From: Sphingomonas bacterium
GTDB lineage: Bacteria; Pseudomonadota; Alphaproteobacteria; Sphingomonadales; Sphingomonadaceae
DNA: 5,819 bases
NCBI RefSeq assembly: GCF_903643065.1
Contig: NZ_CAHJWX010000151.1
Coordinates: 1 to 5,819, forward strand
Reading direction: 5' to 3'
A program made the position numbers and the translations under genes. The notes beneath the pieces were generated by a model, which saw only the letters and a list, made by a program, of their open reading frames with translations, did not search any database and was not told the DNA's origin. Of this stretch, positions 5,631 through 5,819 are shown piece after piece; the stretch's first letter is position 1, and each line of letters begins with the position of its first letter.

Positions 5631-5819
5631 GGGGGGCGCCGCTGCGGTTCGCCGCGACCGTGATCGGCGCCTGGGTCGGCATGCGCCTGATCGCGCTCGC
5701 GCCCGACGGCGTTGAACCGCTGCTCTCGCCGCTTACCGCCGCGCGGGCGGCCGAACCCGTGCCGTGGCTGGCGGGGCCGCCGGCTTCGTCGCGCGCGCCG
5801 CTGCCACCATCGGCATCGG
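5627..5819 (+). CDS. Membrane-anchored proline-rich protein of unknown function (partial)
   Basis: The reading frame opens at an ATG that overlaps the glycosyltransferase stop by 4 nt and stays open to the right edge (64 codons seen). The visible part starts MRGAPLRFAATVIGAWVGMR and has one hydrophobic segment at about 7-26, behind a short arginine-containing N-terminus. This looks like an uncleaved signal anchor or an unusual signal peptide. Residues from about 41 onward are rich in Pro, Ala and Ser, like a periplasmic linker. I do not recognise a family from so little sequence. Overlap with an NfrB-like gene suggests a functional partner in surface-glycan synthesis or export, possibly in the position of NfrA, but this rests only on position. 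GGAGG at 5612-5616, inside the upstream gene, lies about 10 nt before the start and could serve as its ribosome-binding site. Confidence 0.7.
   Translation, partial: MRGAPLRFAATVIGAWVGMRLIALAPDGVEPLLSPLTAARAAEPVPWLAGPPASSRAPLPPSAS

Overview
The window is very GC-rich chromosomal DNA, most likely from a sphingomonad (Sphingomonas or a close relative, Alphaproteobacteria). Three things point there: strong G/C preference at third codon positions, an alphaproteobacterial DUF1489 protein next to mgtE, and two kinds of intergenic repeat that I associate from memory with sphingomonad genomes. These are a GCTGAA-CTTGT-TTCAGC palindrome and a CCCCTCCCCT/AGGGGAGGGG palindrome with a G-rich tail. The assignment is inference and was not tested by a search.

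Layout. On the minus strand, positions 1-1780 hold mgtE (magnesium channel/transporter, complete) followed 30 nt later by a DUF1489-family gene cut by the left window edge; they are probably one transcript. A divergent intergenic region (1781-1892) separates them from a plus-strand cytoplasmic cyclophilin-type peptidyl-prolyl isomerase that starts with TTG at 1893. The isomerase gene converges on a minus-strand HerA-like/DUF87 ATPase (2472-4145). The 123 bases between their stop codons are almost filled by a symmetric repeat: two mutually inverted units, each made of a perfect palindrome plus a G-rich tail able to form a G-quadruplex. A second divergent intergenic region (4146-4265) separates the ATPase from a plus-strand two-gene unit. 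That unit is a membrane-bound family 2 glycosyltransferase resembling NfrB, overlapped by 4 nt (ATGA) by a membrane-anchored, proline-rich protein of unknown function cut by the right edge.

How the genes relate. Most of the window is ordinary housekeeping content (Mg2+ uptake, proline isomerisation, a DNA-translocase-type ATPase). The parts that merit a second look are the glycosyltransferase pair and the convergent repeat. The glycosyltransferase ends where, by my recollection of E. coli NfrB, the catalytic/membrane part ends and a C-terminal c-di-GMP-binding MshEN region would begin. Its translationally coupled partner could be an export or regulatory subunit, but only 64 residues are visible. 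I found no CRISPR array, tRNA, rRNA, insertion sequence or phage gene.
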